A stretch of 64,000 nt of DNA from Thauera sp. 28. GTDB taxonomy: Bacteria; Pseudomonadota; Gammaproteobacteria; Burkholderiales; Rhodocyclaceae. The notes under the pieces were generated by a model. That model saw only the letters and a program-made list of their open reading frames with translations. It was not told where the DNA came from and ran no database searches. The stretch lies in assembly GCF_000310145.2 (NCBI RefSeq), contig NZ_AMXA01000007.1, positions 94,245-158,244 of the forward strand. The letters are read 5' to 3'. The position numbers and the translations under genes were made by a program. Of this stretch, positions 9,332 to 16,702 are shown in pieces (position 1 is the stretch's first letter; the number at the start of each line of letters is the position of its first letter).

Positions 9332-10298
9332 ATCCGTATCCGTAACCGTAGTAACCGCCGACTGCACGCTCGCGCGACTTGTTCAGCACCATGAGCCTGA
9401 CCGGGCAGCTATCGACGGTGGCGAGCGCCTGTCGCACGTGAGCATGCGTGGTGCGCTCAGCCTCGACCACAATGACGACCTGCCCCATGTGGGTCGCCAG
9501 CACGCGGGACTCGGTGGTCACCAGCACCGGCGGCGAATCGAACACGATGATGCGGTCCGAATAGCGGTGGGCCATCTGCGCAAGCATGCTCGTCATCGCC
9601 TCGGACGCCAGCAACTCGGTGGCGCGCTGATGCGGCATGCCGGCAGGCAGGATCGACAGCTTGTCGATGTTGGTGCGCAGCATCACGTCACCCAGATCGG
9701 GCACCTCGCCCGACAGCACATCCATCAATCCACGCTGGGCGGGCAGACCGAGCTCGCGCAGCACGGACGGGCGCGACACGTCGGCATCGACCAGTAGTAC
9801 GGTGTAGTCGAGTTCCATCGCCATGCTGATGGCGAGATTGATTGCGTTGAACGTCTTGCCTTCGCCGGGCAAGGCACTGGTGATCATGATCAGGTTGCCG
9901 TTCTCGATCGCAGCCGGCCCGGCATCGGTGGCGTTGCGCAGCAAGGGCCGCTTGATGATGCGGAACTCCTCGGCGATCGAACTGCGCGGCTGGTCCGGCG
10001 TGACGAAGCCGCGCGCAGCCAATCTTTCCAGGTCGATTCGGATCGAGCGCCCCACAGCCCGGGCCGCCTTGGGGGCATCGTCCGCCGCCGGCGCCACGGC
10101 TTCCGCTGTCCGGATGACCTGCTCAGGCTTGGCCAGGCGGTCTCCCTTGGGAGCGGCATCCGGCGCCGCCGCTGCAGACGGGGCAGGCGCCCGCGCGCCC
10201 TCGACTACCACGGCCGCTGCCTGCTGCTCGCCATCGGGCTCGCGGGCCGCTTGCTTGAGCCTGTCCAGGCGCTCGACTGCTTTTTCGATAATGCTCAT
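9288..10298 (-). CDS. XrtA-associated tyrosine autokinase (BY-kinase)
   Basis: 336 residues from ATG 10298, giving MSIIEKAVERLDRLKQ, the usual beginning of the exosortase-associated autokinase family (TIGR03018). After an alanine/proline-rich linker comes the BY-kinase domain: Walker A SALPGEGKTF (about 141-150), Walker A' VLLVDADVSRPS (167-178) and a Walker-B-like IIVFDSPPVL. The C-terminus is a tyrosine cluster, GGYYGYGYGYGYGQ, the site of trans-autophosphorylation in this kinase class. It is the cytoplasmic partner of the Wzz-like protein encoded just upstream and regulates chain length and export through phosphorylation cycles. The tyrosine-cluster DNA is a GGATAY repeat shared, in another frame, with the start of the next gene. 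Confidence 0.93.
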   Translation of the reverse strand: MSIIEKAVERLDRLKQAAREPDGEQQAAAVVVEGARAPAPSAAAAPDAAPKGDRLAKPEQVIRTAEAVAPAADDAPKAARAVGRSIRIDLERLAARGFVTPDQPRSSIAEEFRIIKRPLLRNATDAGPAAIENGNLIMITSALPGEGKTFNAINLAISMAMELDYTVLLVDADVSRPSVLRELGLPAQRGLMDVLSGEVPDLGDVMLRTNIDKLSILPAGMPHQRATELLASEAMTSMLAQMAHRYSDRIIVFDSPPVLVTTESRVLATHMGQVVIVVEAERTTHAHVRQALATVDSCPVRLMVLNKSRERAVGGYYGYGYGYGYGQTPETRPEAA

Positions 10299-10311
10299 CG
10301 TGTGTATCCGT

Positions 10312-11853
10312 TCAGCCCTGCAGTATCTTGAGTGCGGCGGTGGCGAAGGCGAAGGCCCCGGCGTAGGCGGCCAGCCCACCTCCGAACGCGATCAGGCCGT
10401 TGCGACGCTTGCGCCGGCGCTCAGGCGTCGGCAGCATCGACACCGTACCCAGCACCGGCAGGCCGCTGATCTCGCGCAGCTGACGCGGATCGCCGAAGGA
10501 CGGTCGCAACTGGCTGATCAGGAAGGTCAGCGCAAACCCGGCCCCCAAGCCCACCAGCGCAGCCAAAGGCAGCAACAGCAGACGATTCGGTGCAGACGGC
10601 TTGGTCGGCATCGACGGTGGATCGATGACGCGGAAGTCGGCAATACCAGCCTGGGTGTTCATCTCGGCAGCGATGCTGGCCGACTCGCGGCGCGACACGA
10701 GCGCATCGTAGTTGGATTTATGGACGCTGTAGTCGCGATTGAGCTGCGCCATCTCCGTCTCGAGTTGCGGAATACGTTGCGCGTCGGCCTGCAAGGTCTC
10801 GAGCCTGCTTTCGAACTCGGTCACGCGAGCACGCAAGGAGGCCACACGCGCTTCTCCCTGGGCCAGTGCAAGCCGCGTCTGCTCGATCCCCGACCCCATG
10901 CCAAAACCGCCCATCGGACTGGCGACCGGATTCTCGCGCATCTGCGCGAGGAGATCCTGCTTCTGCTTCTCGAGCTCCTCGATCACTCGCCGAGCACCGA
11001 CCACATCCGGATGGCGCTCGGTGTAGCGCTGCAGCAAATCGTCGAGGTTGCGCTGAAGCGTCTCGATGCGTGCATCGATCTCCGGGGTGGCCAGCATCGG
11101 CGGCGGCGCAAAATCGGCCTCGGACTGCCCGCTTGCCAACTGCTGCTTCATCGCATCACGCGAGTTCTCTGCCTCGCGGAGCTCGAGACGGGCCTGACGC
11201 AGCTGCTCGTTAACGTCGGCAATCTGCGTGATGTAGTCGCGCGTGCCGGCGCCAAGCAGCGCCATGTTGCGCAGACGGAAGTCCTTCAGCCGGTTCTCCG
11301 CCTCGGTCAGCTTCTGCTCGTAGCTGCGGATCTGCTCCTCGATGAACCTGCGCGCGGCGTCGGCATCCTGGCGGTTGCTCCCCAGGCCCGACTCCACGAA
11401 CAAGGACAGCAAGGACTGGACTACGCGCTGGGCACGCTCGGGCCTCGTATCGGCGTAGGCGAGGGTGAACAGGTTGTCCCGCCCGGTGGAACGGATCTGC
11501 AGATCGCTCATCAGGGCGTTGATCAGCGCCTCGCGCTCCGCCGGACTGCGCACGCCCAGATCAAGGTCGGCCATGGTGATGAGCTTCTCGACGTTCGGCC
11601 GGCTGATCAGCGTGCGGCTGAGCATGTTGATCTGCTGACTGACGTTGGGCTGCACCGCGAGGCCCGACATGAGCGGCCGAAGCACGGACTGCGTATCGAC
11701 ATTGATGCGAGCAGTAGACTCGTACTTGTCGGGCATGAGATAGATCGCCACCCCGCCGGCGACGCCGACCAGCCAGGCCAAAGCCAGGCCCCACCAGCGG
11801 AATCGCCACATGCCGCGCAGGTAGCCTGTGACTTGAGATACGAGTTCTTCCAT
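10312..11853 (-). CDS. XrtA-associated polysaccharide chain-length determinant (Wzz/PCP type)
   Basis: 513 residues. An N-terminal membrane segment (about residues 20-38, LALAWLVGVAGGVAIYL) is followed by a long periplasmic domain with extended coiled-coil helices (about 150-390). A proline-rich IDPPSMPTKPSAPNR stretch precedes the second membrane segment near residue 425, and another hydrophobic stretch lies at the very C-terminus. This is the polysaccharide co-polymerase layout, and the length matches the exosortase family TIGR03007. It sets polymer length in the inner membrane together with the tyrosine kinase encoded 13 bp downstream. ATG 11853 is preceded by AAGGA at a good distance. It has no kinase domain of its own, so it needs the separate autokinase. 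Confidence 0.93.
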   Translation of the reverse strand: MEELVSQVTGYLRGMWRFRWWGLALAWLVGVAGGVAIYLMPDKYESTARINVDTQSVLRPLMSGLAVQPNVSQQINMLSRTLISRPNVEKLITMADLDLGVRSPAEREALINALMSDLQIRSTGRDNLFTLAYADTRPERAQRVVQSLLSLFVESGLGSNRQDADAARRFIEEQIRSYEQKLTEAENRLKDFRLRNMALLGAGTRDYITQIADVNEQLRQARLELREAENSRDAMKQQLASGQSEADFAPPPMLATPEIDARIETLQRNLDDLLQRYTERHPDVVGARRVIEELEKQKQDLLAQMRENPVASPMGGFGMGSGIEQTRLALAQGEARVASLRARVTEFESRLETLQADAQRIPQLETEMAQLNRDYSVHKSNYDALVSRRESASIAAEMNTQAGIADFRVIDPPSMPTKPSAPNRLLLLPLAALVGLGAGFALTFLISQLRPSFGDPRQLREISGLPVLGTVSMLPTPERRRKRRNGLIAFGGGLAAYAGAFAFATAALKILQG

Positions 11854-11923
11854 GTGTCCTTGCCGTGCTGCACGCCAAGACCCCAGCCACAAGCGGGCCG
11901 GGTGCCGACGTTCGAGTGAGAGA

Positions 11924-12553
11924 TCAGAACCAGCTCTGCGGAATGATCAGTACGTCGCCCGGACGCATCTCGACGTTGGCCGAGACGTCGCCACGCTTCA
12001 CGAGATCGCGAATACGGACGCTGTACTGCTTGTTGCCTTCGGCCGTGCGCAGGATGGTCGCTGCATTGCCATCGGCGAAGTCGGTGAGACCGCCGACTGC
12101 AATCATCACGTCGAGCAGGGTCATCTTCTGCTTGTAGGGCAGCGTCTGCGGATTGCCTGCCTCACCGATCACGCGGATCTGCTCGCTGTACGGCCCGACA
12201 AACCCGGTGACGATGACGGTGACGACCGGATCACGGATGTACTTGGCGAGGTGCTGTTCAATGTCGCGGGCAAGCGTGGTCGAATCCTTGCCCATTGCAG
12301 GCAGATCCTCGACGAGCGGCGCCGTGATCTTGCCGTCGGGCCGCACAGGCACCGACGTTGACAACTCAGGGTTGCGCCACACGTTGATCGAAACGGTGTC
12401 CCCCGGGCCGATCACATAGTTGTAGTCCGCGTCTGCCGCGGAGGGCGGAGCGGGTGGAAAGCTCGACGCACATCCAGCCAGCACACCCACCGCCAGCACC
12501 GGCATCAAGCACCGCCCAAGCGAACTCCATGCGCCCCGTAAGCTGCTCACCAT
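11924..12553 (-). CDS. XrtA-associated polysaccharide export lipoprotein (Wza-like)
   Basis: 209 residues from ATG 12553, preceded by a strong AGGGGG ribosome-binding site; a TTG further upstream is unlikely. The N-terminus is a lipoprotein signal ending in LAGC, with Cys28 as the lipidation site. The export domain begins DYNYVIGPGDTVSINVWRNPELS, the poly-export motif, followed by a SLBB-like region (VIGEAGNPQTLPY, TLLDVMIAVGGLTDFA). It is shorter than E. coli Wza, as expected for the TIGR03027 family of exosortase clusters. It would form the periplasm-spanning and outer-membrane part of the export channel. It is the first gene of the minus-strand operon. Confidence 0.93.
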   Translation of the reverse strand: MVSSLRGAWSSLGRCLMPVLAVGVLAGCASSFPPAPPSAADADYNYVIGPGDTVSINVWRNPELSTSVPVRPDGKITAPLVEDLPAMGKDSTTLARDIEQHLAKYIRDPVVTVIVTGFVGPYSEQIRVIGEAGNPQTLPYKQKMTLLDVMIAVGGLTDFADGNAATILRTAEGNKQYSVRIRDLVKRGDVSANVEMRPGDVLIIPQSWF

Positions 12554-12797
12554 GACAAGCCCCCTGTTCTGTCTCAAGATTCGCAATGATACGACGTCGA
12601 TCCACGATTGGGGATGCTAGGCGGATGCAGGTTTGCGTCGACAGGAACAAATGCACACAATCGCTTACACTACGCAGTGATCGACGTCTGTAGATTCTGG
12701 AACATTTGTTGCAACAGAAAGGCCTGCGCGCGGCAGATATGGCGAGCAGGTCGGCGCTATACTGTCCTGAACATCACTCGAGAACTCGGCCACTTCC
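12554..12797. other. Divergent intergenic region between the export operon and the acyltransferase gene
   Basis: About 240 bp without a gene. It holds the ribosome-binding site of the export lipoprotein on the minus strand and a sigma-54 type promoter for the plus strand at 12697-12714. GACGTCGA at 12593-12600, CGTCGAC at 12636-12642 and TCGACGTC at 12681-12688 share a GTCGA core at roughly 43-45 bp spacing, so they could be activator sites; that reading is inference. I found no convincing minus-strand promoter. Confidence 0.5.
12697..12714 (+). promoter_or_regulatory. Sigma-54 (RpoN) -24/-12 promoter
   Basis: The element reads TGGAACATTTGTTGCA: GG at 12699-12700 and GC at 12711-12712, exactly ten bases apart, with the preferred TGG at -24 and TTGCA at -12. 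Transcription should start near 12724, about 75 bases before the acyltransferase start codon. In exosortase-A bacteria the PrsK/PrsR pair acts through sigma-54, so this is a plausible PrsR target; neither gene lies in the window. Confidence 0.72.
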
Positions 12798-13586
12798 ATG
12801 CATGGATCACAACCTGCGCCTGACGCCTTACATGCGTCCATGGCGGTCAGTAGTGCGCGCGCGCCTCATTCCGACGCCGCCCAGCCTGGCAATGCCGGCT
12901 TCGTCAACGCGCTCCCTCCCCCGCTCGATGCGGCCAACGGCCTGGCTTTCGAGCAGAACGGGTTCCAGATTCGCATCGCCAACGGCTGTGACGATCTGAA
13001 ACGCCAGAGCAGCAGACTGGTGGAGCGTATGTATTCGGCTCGCGGCCTGTTCCCTTACGGGATGCACGCCGAGCTCGATCGCCGGGACATCACCGTGGTC
13101 GCGCTGCGCGAAGGACATGCGGTTGCGACGCTCACTCTGCGCATGGATCTGGGCTCCGGCCTGCTGGCAGACACTTTGTACAGCAATGAGATCGACGCTG
13201 TCCGAAAAACCGGCGGCAAAGTGTGCGAAATCACACGACTCGCAATCGATCCCGACCTTGGCTCGCATGATGCGCTCGCCGGACTGCTGCAGGCGCTCTA
13301 CGTGCTGGCGAAGCTGACCCAGCGAATGTCGGACGTCTTCATCGAAGTCCATCCTCGCCACGCACGCTTCTATCAGCGCATCTTCGGGTACAGGGTTGCC
13401 GGCCCCGAACGCGTCTGCCCTCGCGTCGGTGCTGCAGCGGTACTGCTTCACCTTTCGCACCGGCAATTCGAACGCGCTTTGGCCAGGCATGACGACGAAG
13501 CCGGCCGACCGCCACCGCGCGCAATCCGCCTGCTCCCGTCTGAAACCACCCTCCAAGACCTGCTGGCAGGACTCAAGCGCAGCTGA
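12798..13586 (+). CDS. PEP-CTERM/exosortase-associated N-acyltransferase, FeeM-like (long-chain N-acyl amino acid synthase candidate)
   Basis: 262 residues with a GNAT-like core resembling autoinducer synthases. The fold begins near residue 55 (FQIRIANGCDDLKRQSSRLV) and contains RMYSARGLFPYGMH. The conserved CEITRLAIDP segment comes next, then VHPRHARFYQRIFGYRVAGPE, typical of FeeM and of exosortase-associated acyltransferases. FeeM-type enzymes condense acyl-ACP chains with an amino acid, and such genes are known to be linked with PEP-CTERM/exosortase loci. The first 50 residues are low-complexity and may not all be translated: no clear ribosome-binding site precedes ATG 12798 or the in-frame ATG at 12840. 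It is transcribed away from the export operon under the sigma-54 promoter. The product is inferred. Confidence 0.82.
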   Translation: MHGSQPAPDALHASMAVSSARAPHSDAAQPGNAGFVNALPPPLDAANGLAFEQNGFQIRIANGCDDLKRQSSRLVERMYSARGLFPYGMHAELDRRDITVVALREGHAVATLTLRMDLGSGLLADTLYSNEIDAVRKTGGKVCEITRLAIDPDLGSHDALAGLLQALYVLAKLTQRMSDVFIEVHPRHARFYQRIFGYRVAGPERVCPRVGAAAVLLHLSHRQFERALARHDDEAGRPPPRAIRLLPSETTLQDLLAGLKRS

Positions 13587-13741
13587 GCCGCGCTCGATGA
13601 GGCTGTCGCAAGCGCGCCGAACACTGCGTTGGAGCGCATGATCATTGCTGTCACGTGCTACGCGACGGACAAGCACTGACCGAGGTTTCGGCCCACGCCT
13701 CAAGCCGCCCCAACGGCAAGGCCGCGCGCTCCTGTCGGCAC

Positions 13742-15118
13742 TCAGAACCAGTGACGAACCTCCACGTAGGCACGGTCACTGCGATCGAAAGCACTCAGGC
13801 GTCCCGTACCACTGCCGCCAAACACATCGACACCAGTCACGGCACGCCAGGCCGGCGCGAACTTCCAGGTCAGCTTCGGCCTGAGCATGTAGTCCGAACG
13901 GTTGAGACTGGAAACGGCCAGGAACTCGAGTTCCAGCTCATTGCCGATCGAATGCACAGCCTGGAAGGTCAGGCCGGACTCGAGCCTGTCGCTCACCATG
14001 GTGCTGCGATGCTCATCGAGCCAACGACCGTATAGCTGGGTGTTGAAGCGCCAATCGGCACCTGCCGGGATATCGGCACCGATCGCATAGTCGATCATGT
14101 CCGTCTTCTCGAGCCCGAGCAGCCTGCCGCCCGGAACCGGCGCCGCGACCAGTGTGTTGACGCCACGCCCACGGGTATGAACCGCCTCACCCTTGAGTAC
14201 GAAGCTACCCAGGTCCTTGCTGAAGGTCGCACCGATCTGATGCAGTCGCTCGTGCCGCAAGGAGGCGGTGCCCACCCCCACTTCGTACAAGGTCGGCGCG
14301 ACGTCGTAGCTGCGGTAGTAGAAGGCCGACAGATCCCAGCCACTCACCAGATGGGAGACGCGTGCGCCCCAGTTGCTGTTGCGCAGACTGTCAGAGGGCT
14401 TGTGCTCGGTCACGACGGTATTCGCCGGCAGTGCGGCAAAGGTGTAGAAATCGCCACCCGGCTTGCCGATCTCGTCGAAGCTGGGCTTGGGGATCCAGAC
14501 CAGCTCGAAGTGGCTGCTGCCGGCAAAGTACTCCGCCCGCGCCGCCCACTGCGCAATGCGCAGGCTTTCGAACTCGGGCAGCAGGAACTCTCGCATGTCG
14601 CGGGCCGAGACGACGTCGGCAAAGAAGAAGCCGACCATCTCGCCCCAGATGATGTGCTGGCGGCCGAGGCGGAACTCCCAGTCGCCCTGACCAAGATCCA
14701 CGTAGGCCTCGCGCAGGATCAGATTGCGCCGCTGGTCCCTGCGCACGGCGGCCGGGTAGTGCTCATCCTCGAGATCGAAGGCCGCATCCGCATCGGCACG
14801 CGCGTTGAGCTTCCAGCGCACTCGAGGCGCAAGCTGGCCACTGCCGGCAAGCTCGACGCGGGCACGCAGTCGCGACCAGTGCTCGGGGTCGGGCAGTGTG
14901 TAGGCGGCCCCCAGCTCGGCATAACCGCTCCACTTCATGCCGCTGCCCGCAGCGGCGCCTTCCGGGGCGCCGACATCGAAGAGCGCATCGAGCTCTGCAT
15001 CGAACTCGGCATCCTCCGCAGCGTCACTGGCATCATCGGCCGCATGCGCCGGCGGGAGGATCATGAGCAACGCCACGGCGGAAAGGGTGGCAAGGGCGAG
15101 TCGATTCAAGGCAGGCAT
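13742..15118 (-). CDS. DUF1302 family outer-membrane protein
   Basis: 458 residues from ATG 15118. A clear signal peptide (MPALNRLALATL... ending PPAHA) is followed by an acidic stretch rich in Asp, Glu and Ala. Then comes a long beta-strand-rich domain with LILREAYVDLGQGDWEFRLGRQ and a WGEMVGFFFADVVSARDMREF segment. These are the marks of DUF1302, a barrel-like outer-membrane family of uncertain function often encoded with LolA-like proteins and lipid or lipoprotein transport components. The C-terminus ends in an aromatic residue (VEVRHWF), as outer-membrane barrels do. A GTG at 15133, overlapping the ABC ATPase stop, is an alternative start. It is cotranscribed with that ATPase. Confidence 0.85.
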   Translation of the reverse strand: MPALNRLALATLSAVALLMILPPAHAADDASDAAEDAEFDAELDALFDVGAPEGAAAGSGMKWSGYAELGAAYTLPDPEHWSRLRARVELAGSGQLAPRVRWKLNARADADAAFDLEDEHYPAAVRRDQRRNLILREAYVDLGQGDWEFRLGRQHIIWGEMVGFFFADVVSARDMREFLLPEFESLRIAQWAARAEYFAGSSHFELVWIPKPSFDEIGKPGGDFYTFAALPANTVVTEHKPSDSLRNSNWGARVSHLVSGWDLSAFYYRSYDVAPTLYEVGVGTASLRHERLHQIGATFSKDLGSFVLKGEAVHTRGRGVNTLVAAPVPGGRLLGLEKTDMIDYAIGADIPAGADWRFNTQLYGRWLDEHRSTMVSDRLESGLTFQAVHSIGNELELEFLAVSSLNRSDYMLRPKLTWKFAPAWRAVTGVDVFGGSGTGRLSAFDRSDRAYVEVRHWF

Positions 15119-15132
15119 GGTGTGCTTTCTCA

Positions 15133-15882
15133 CTAGATTTCCGGGTCTTCTTCATCACGCGGCCGACGGTCCTGCACGAACACCCAGCGCCCCTCGGCTT
15201 TCATGCCGAGTGCGGTGATCTGGCCGTCGGCGATGCGCACCAGACGGTCAGCCATGTTCATGACCTTGCGGTCGTGAGTGGAGAACACGAAGGTGGTGCC
15301 GGACTGGCGGTTGATGTCGCGCATCAGCTTCAGGATGCTCGAACCCGTCTTGCTGTCGAGGTTCGCAGTGGGCTCGTCGGCAAGCACGATCTTTGAATGC
15401 GTGGCGAGCGCGCGCGCAATCGCCACGCGCTGGCGCTGACCGCCCGAAAGCTGGTTCGGGCGATGGTCGGCATACTTGCTCAGGCCTACCATGCCAAGAT
15501 AGTGCCGGACCCGCTCGGCACGTTCCTTCTTCGACAACTCCGGCATCTGCAGCAACGGATACTCGACATTCTCCTCTGCCGACAGCACCGGCAGCAGGTT
15601 GAAGGTCTGGAAGATGAAACCGATGGTGCGCGCGCGCAGGTCGGCAAGCTGATCGGGCGTGCGATCGGATACGTCATGGCCGTCGATGACCACACGGCCC
15701 GCGCTTGGCGTGTCGATACAGCCTATGATGTTGAGCAGGGTAGACTTTCCGCTACCGGACGGCCCTGCGATGGCGAGAAACACGCCGGGCTCGATCGACA
15801 GGGTGACGTCTTCGAGCGCCTGGACGAGTTGATCCCCCAGCAGGAAACGCTTGCTCACGTGTTCGACCTGGACGATGGGCAT
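15133..15882 (-). CDS. LolD-like ABC transporter ATP-binding protein
   Basis: 249 residues from ATG 15882 (MPIVQVEHVSKRF). All ABC motifs are intact: Walker A GPSGSGKST (40-48), Q-loop FQTFNLLPVLSAEENVEYPL, signature LSGGQ (145-149), Walker B VLADEP (166-171) and the H-loop STHD. The Q-loop wording is typical of the LolD/MacB/FtsE group, whose permeases are FtsX-like and drive periplasmic events by mechanotransmission. No permease gene is adjacent: the next gene on the strand is the DUF1302 protein, and upstream, head-to-head after 44 bp, is a LolA-like protein. Its permease must therefore be encoded elsewhere or be absent. Confidence 0.9.
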   Translation of the reverse strand: MPIVQVEHVSKRFLLGDQLVQALEDVTLSIEPGVFLAIAGPSGSGKSTLLNIIGCIDTPSAGRVVIDGHDVSDRTPDQLADLRARTIGFIFQTFNLLPVLSAEENVEYPLLQMPELSKKERAERVRHYLGMVGLSKYADHRPNQLSGGQRQRVAIARALATHSKIVLADEPTANLDSKTGSSILKLMRDINRQSGTTFVFSTHDRKVMNMADRLVRIADGQITALGMKAEGRWVFVQDRRPRDEEDPEI

Positions 15883-15926
15883 GTGCAGGGCTGAAAATCT
15901 GATTGGACGCCGAAAGGATAGCACTC

Positions 15927-16700
15927 ATGACGCACAGTTTACGATCCCGTCGCCGCTTCGTTGCCGCCCTGGCGAGCGGCCTGCTGCTCCCCACCCTGCT
16001 GCGGGCAGCCGACGCCCAGGACGACGACGAGGCTGTCAGTGTGGTGGCCGCCGCCGATGCGGTGCGCTTTCCACGCGAGAGCTTCCAGACCGAAATCTCG
16101 GTCGCCAACCTCAGCGACGGCAAGGAGGGCGACACGCGCAAGTATCGCGTCCTGTCACGCGGCAACGAGAACACCATCGTCCTCACTCTCGAGCCCGCCA
16201 CCGAACGCGGCCAGGCACTGCTCATGCGGGGCCGCGATCTATGGGTGTTCATGCCGGCGGTGTCGCAGCCGGTACGCCTGTCGCTGGCGCAACGGCTCAC
16301 AGGCCAGGTGGCCAATGGCGACCTCGCGCGCGCAAACTTCGCCGGCGACTACCGGCCGACCATCGCCGGCCGCGACAGCGTGGGCGGCACGCCGGCGGTG
16401 GTGCTGGACCTCACCGCGGTGGACCGCAGCGTGACCTACGCGCGGGTGAGGTACTGGGTGGCGGAAGCCGACAAACGCCCCCTCAAGGCCGAGTTCTATG
16501 CGCTCTCGGGCCGACTGCTAAAGACCGCGTTATACGAGGACTTCCGCCAGATGGCAGGGCAGCTGCGCCCAACTCGGCTGGTCATGGAAGATGCGCTGAA
16601 AAAGGGGGAGGTCTCCGTGCTGACCTACGAGAACATGAACGTCCGCGACCTGCCCGAACGCATGTTCACCCGCGAGTACATGCGCCGGCTGCAGCAATAG
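15927..16700 (+). CDS. LolA-like outer-membrane lipoprotein-sorting family protein
   Basis: 257 residues from ATG 15927, preceded by AAGGA. The N-terminus MTHSLRSRRRFVAALASG has a twin-arginine-like SRRRF motif and ends in an Ala-rich cleavage region (LLRAADA), so it is probably exported, possibly by Tat. The mature part reads like the LolA-like family PF17131: RFPRESFQTEISVANL, then LMRGRDLWVFMPAVSQPVRLS, LTGQVANGDLARANFAGDY and a C-terminal MRRLQQ. Members bind lipid or lipoprotein acyl chains in the periplasm. It faces the LolD-like ATPase gene across 44 bp, so promoters must overlap. The functional link to the ATPase and DUF1302 protein is inference from context. Confidence 0.85.
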   Translation: MTHSLRSRRRFVAALASGLLLPTLLRAADAQDDDEAVSVVAAADAVRFPRESFQTEISVANLSDGKEGDTRKYRVLSRGNENTIVLTLEPATERGQALLMRGRDLWVFMPAVSQPVRLSLAQRLTGQVANGDLARANFAGDYRPTIAGRDSVGGTPAVVLDLTAVDRSVTYARVRYWVAEADKRPLKAEFYALSGRLLKTALYEDFRQMAGQLRPTRLVMEDALKKGEVSVLTYENMNVRDLPERMFTREYMRRLQQ

Positions 16701-16702
16701 CC

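Noticed and set aside
11891..11908. GG-N10-GC spacing on the minus strand before the chain-length gene, resembling a sigma-54 site
   Set aside because: The -12 part lacks TTGC (it reads CCGC) and such spacing is expected by chance in GC-rich DNA; the gap is only 70 bp inside an operon.
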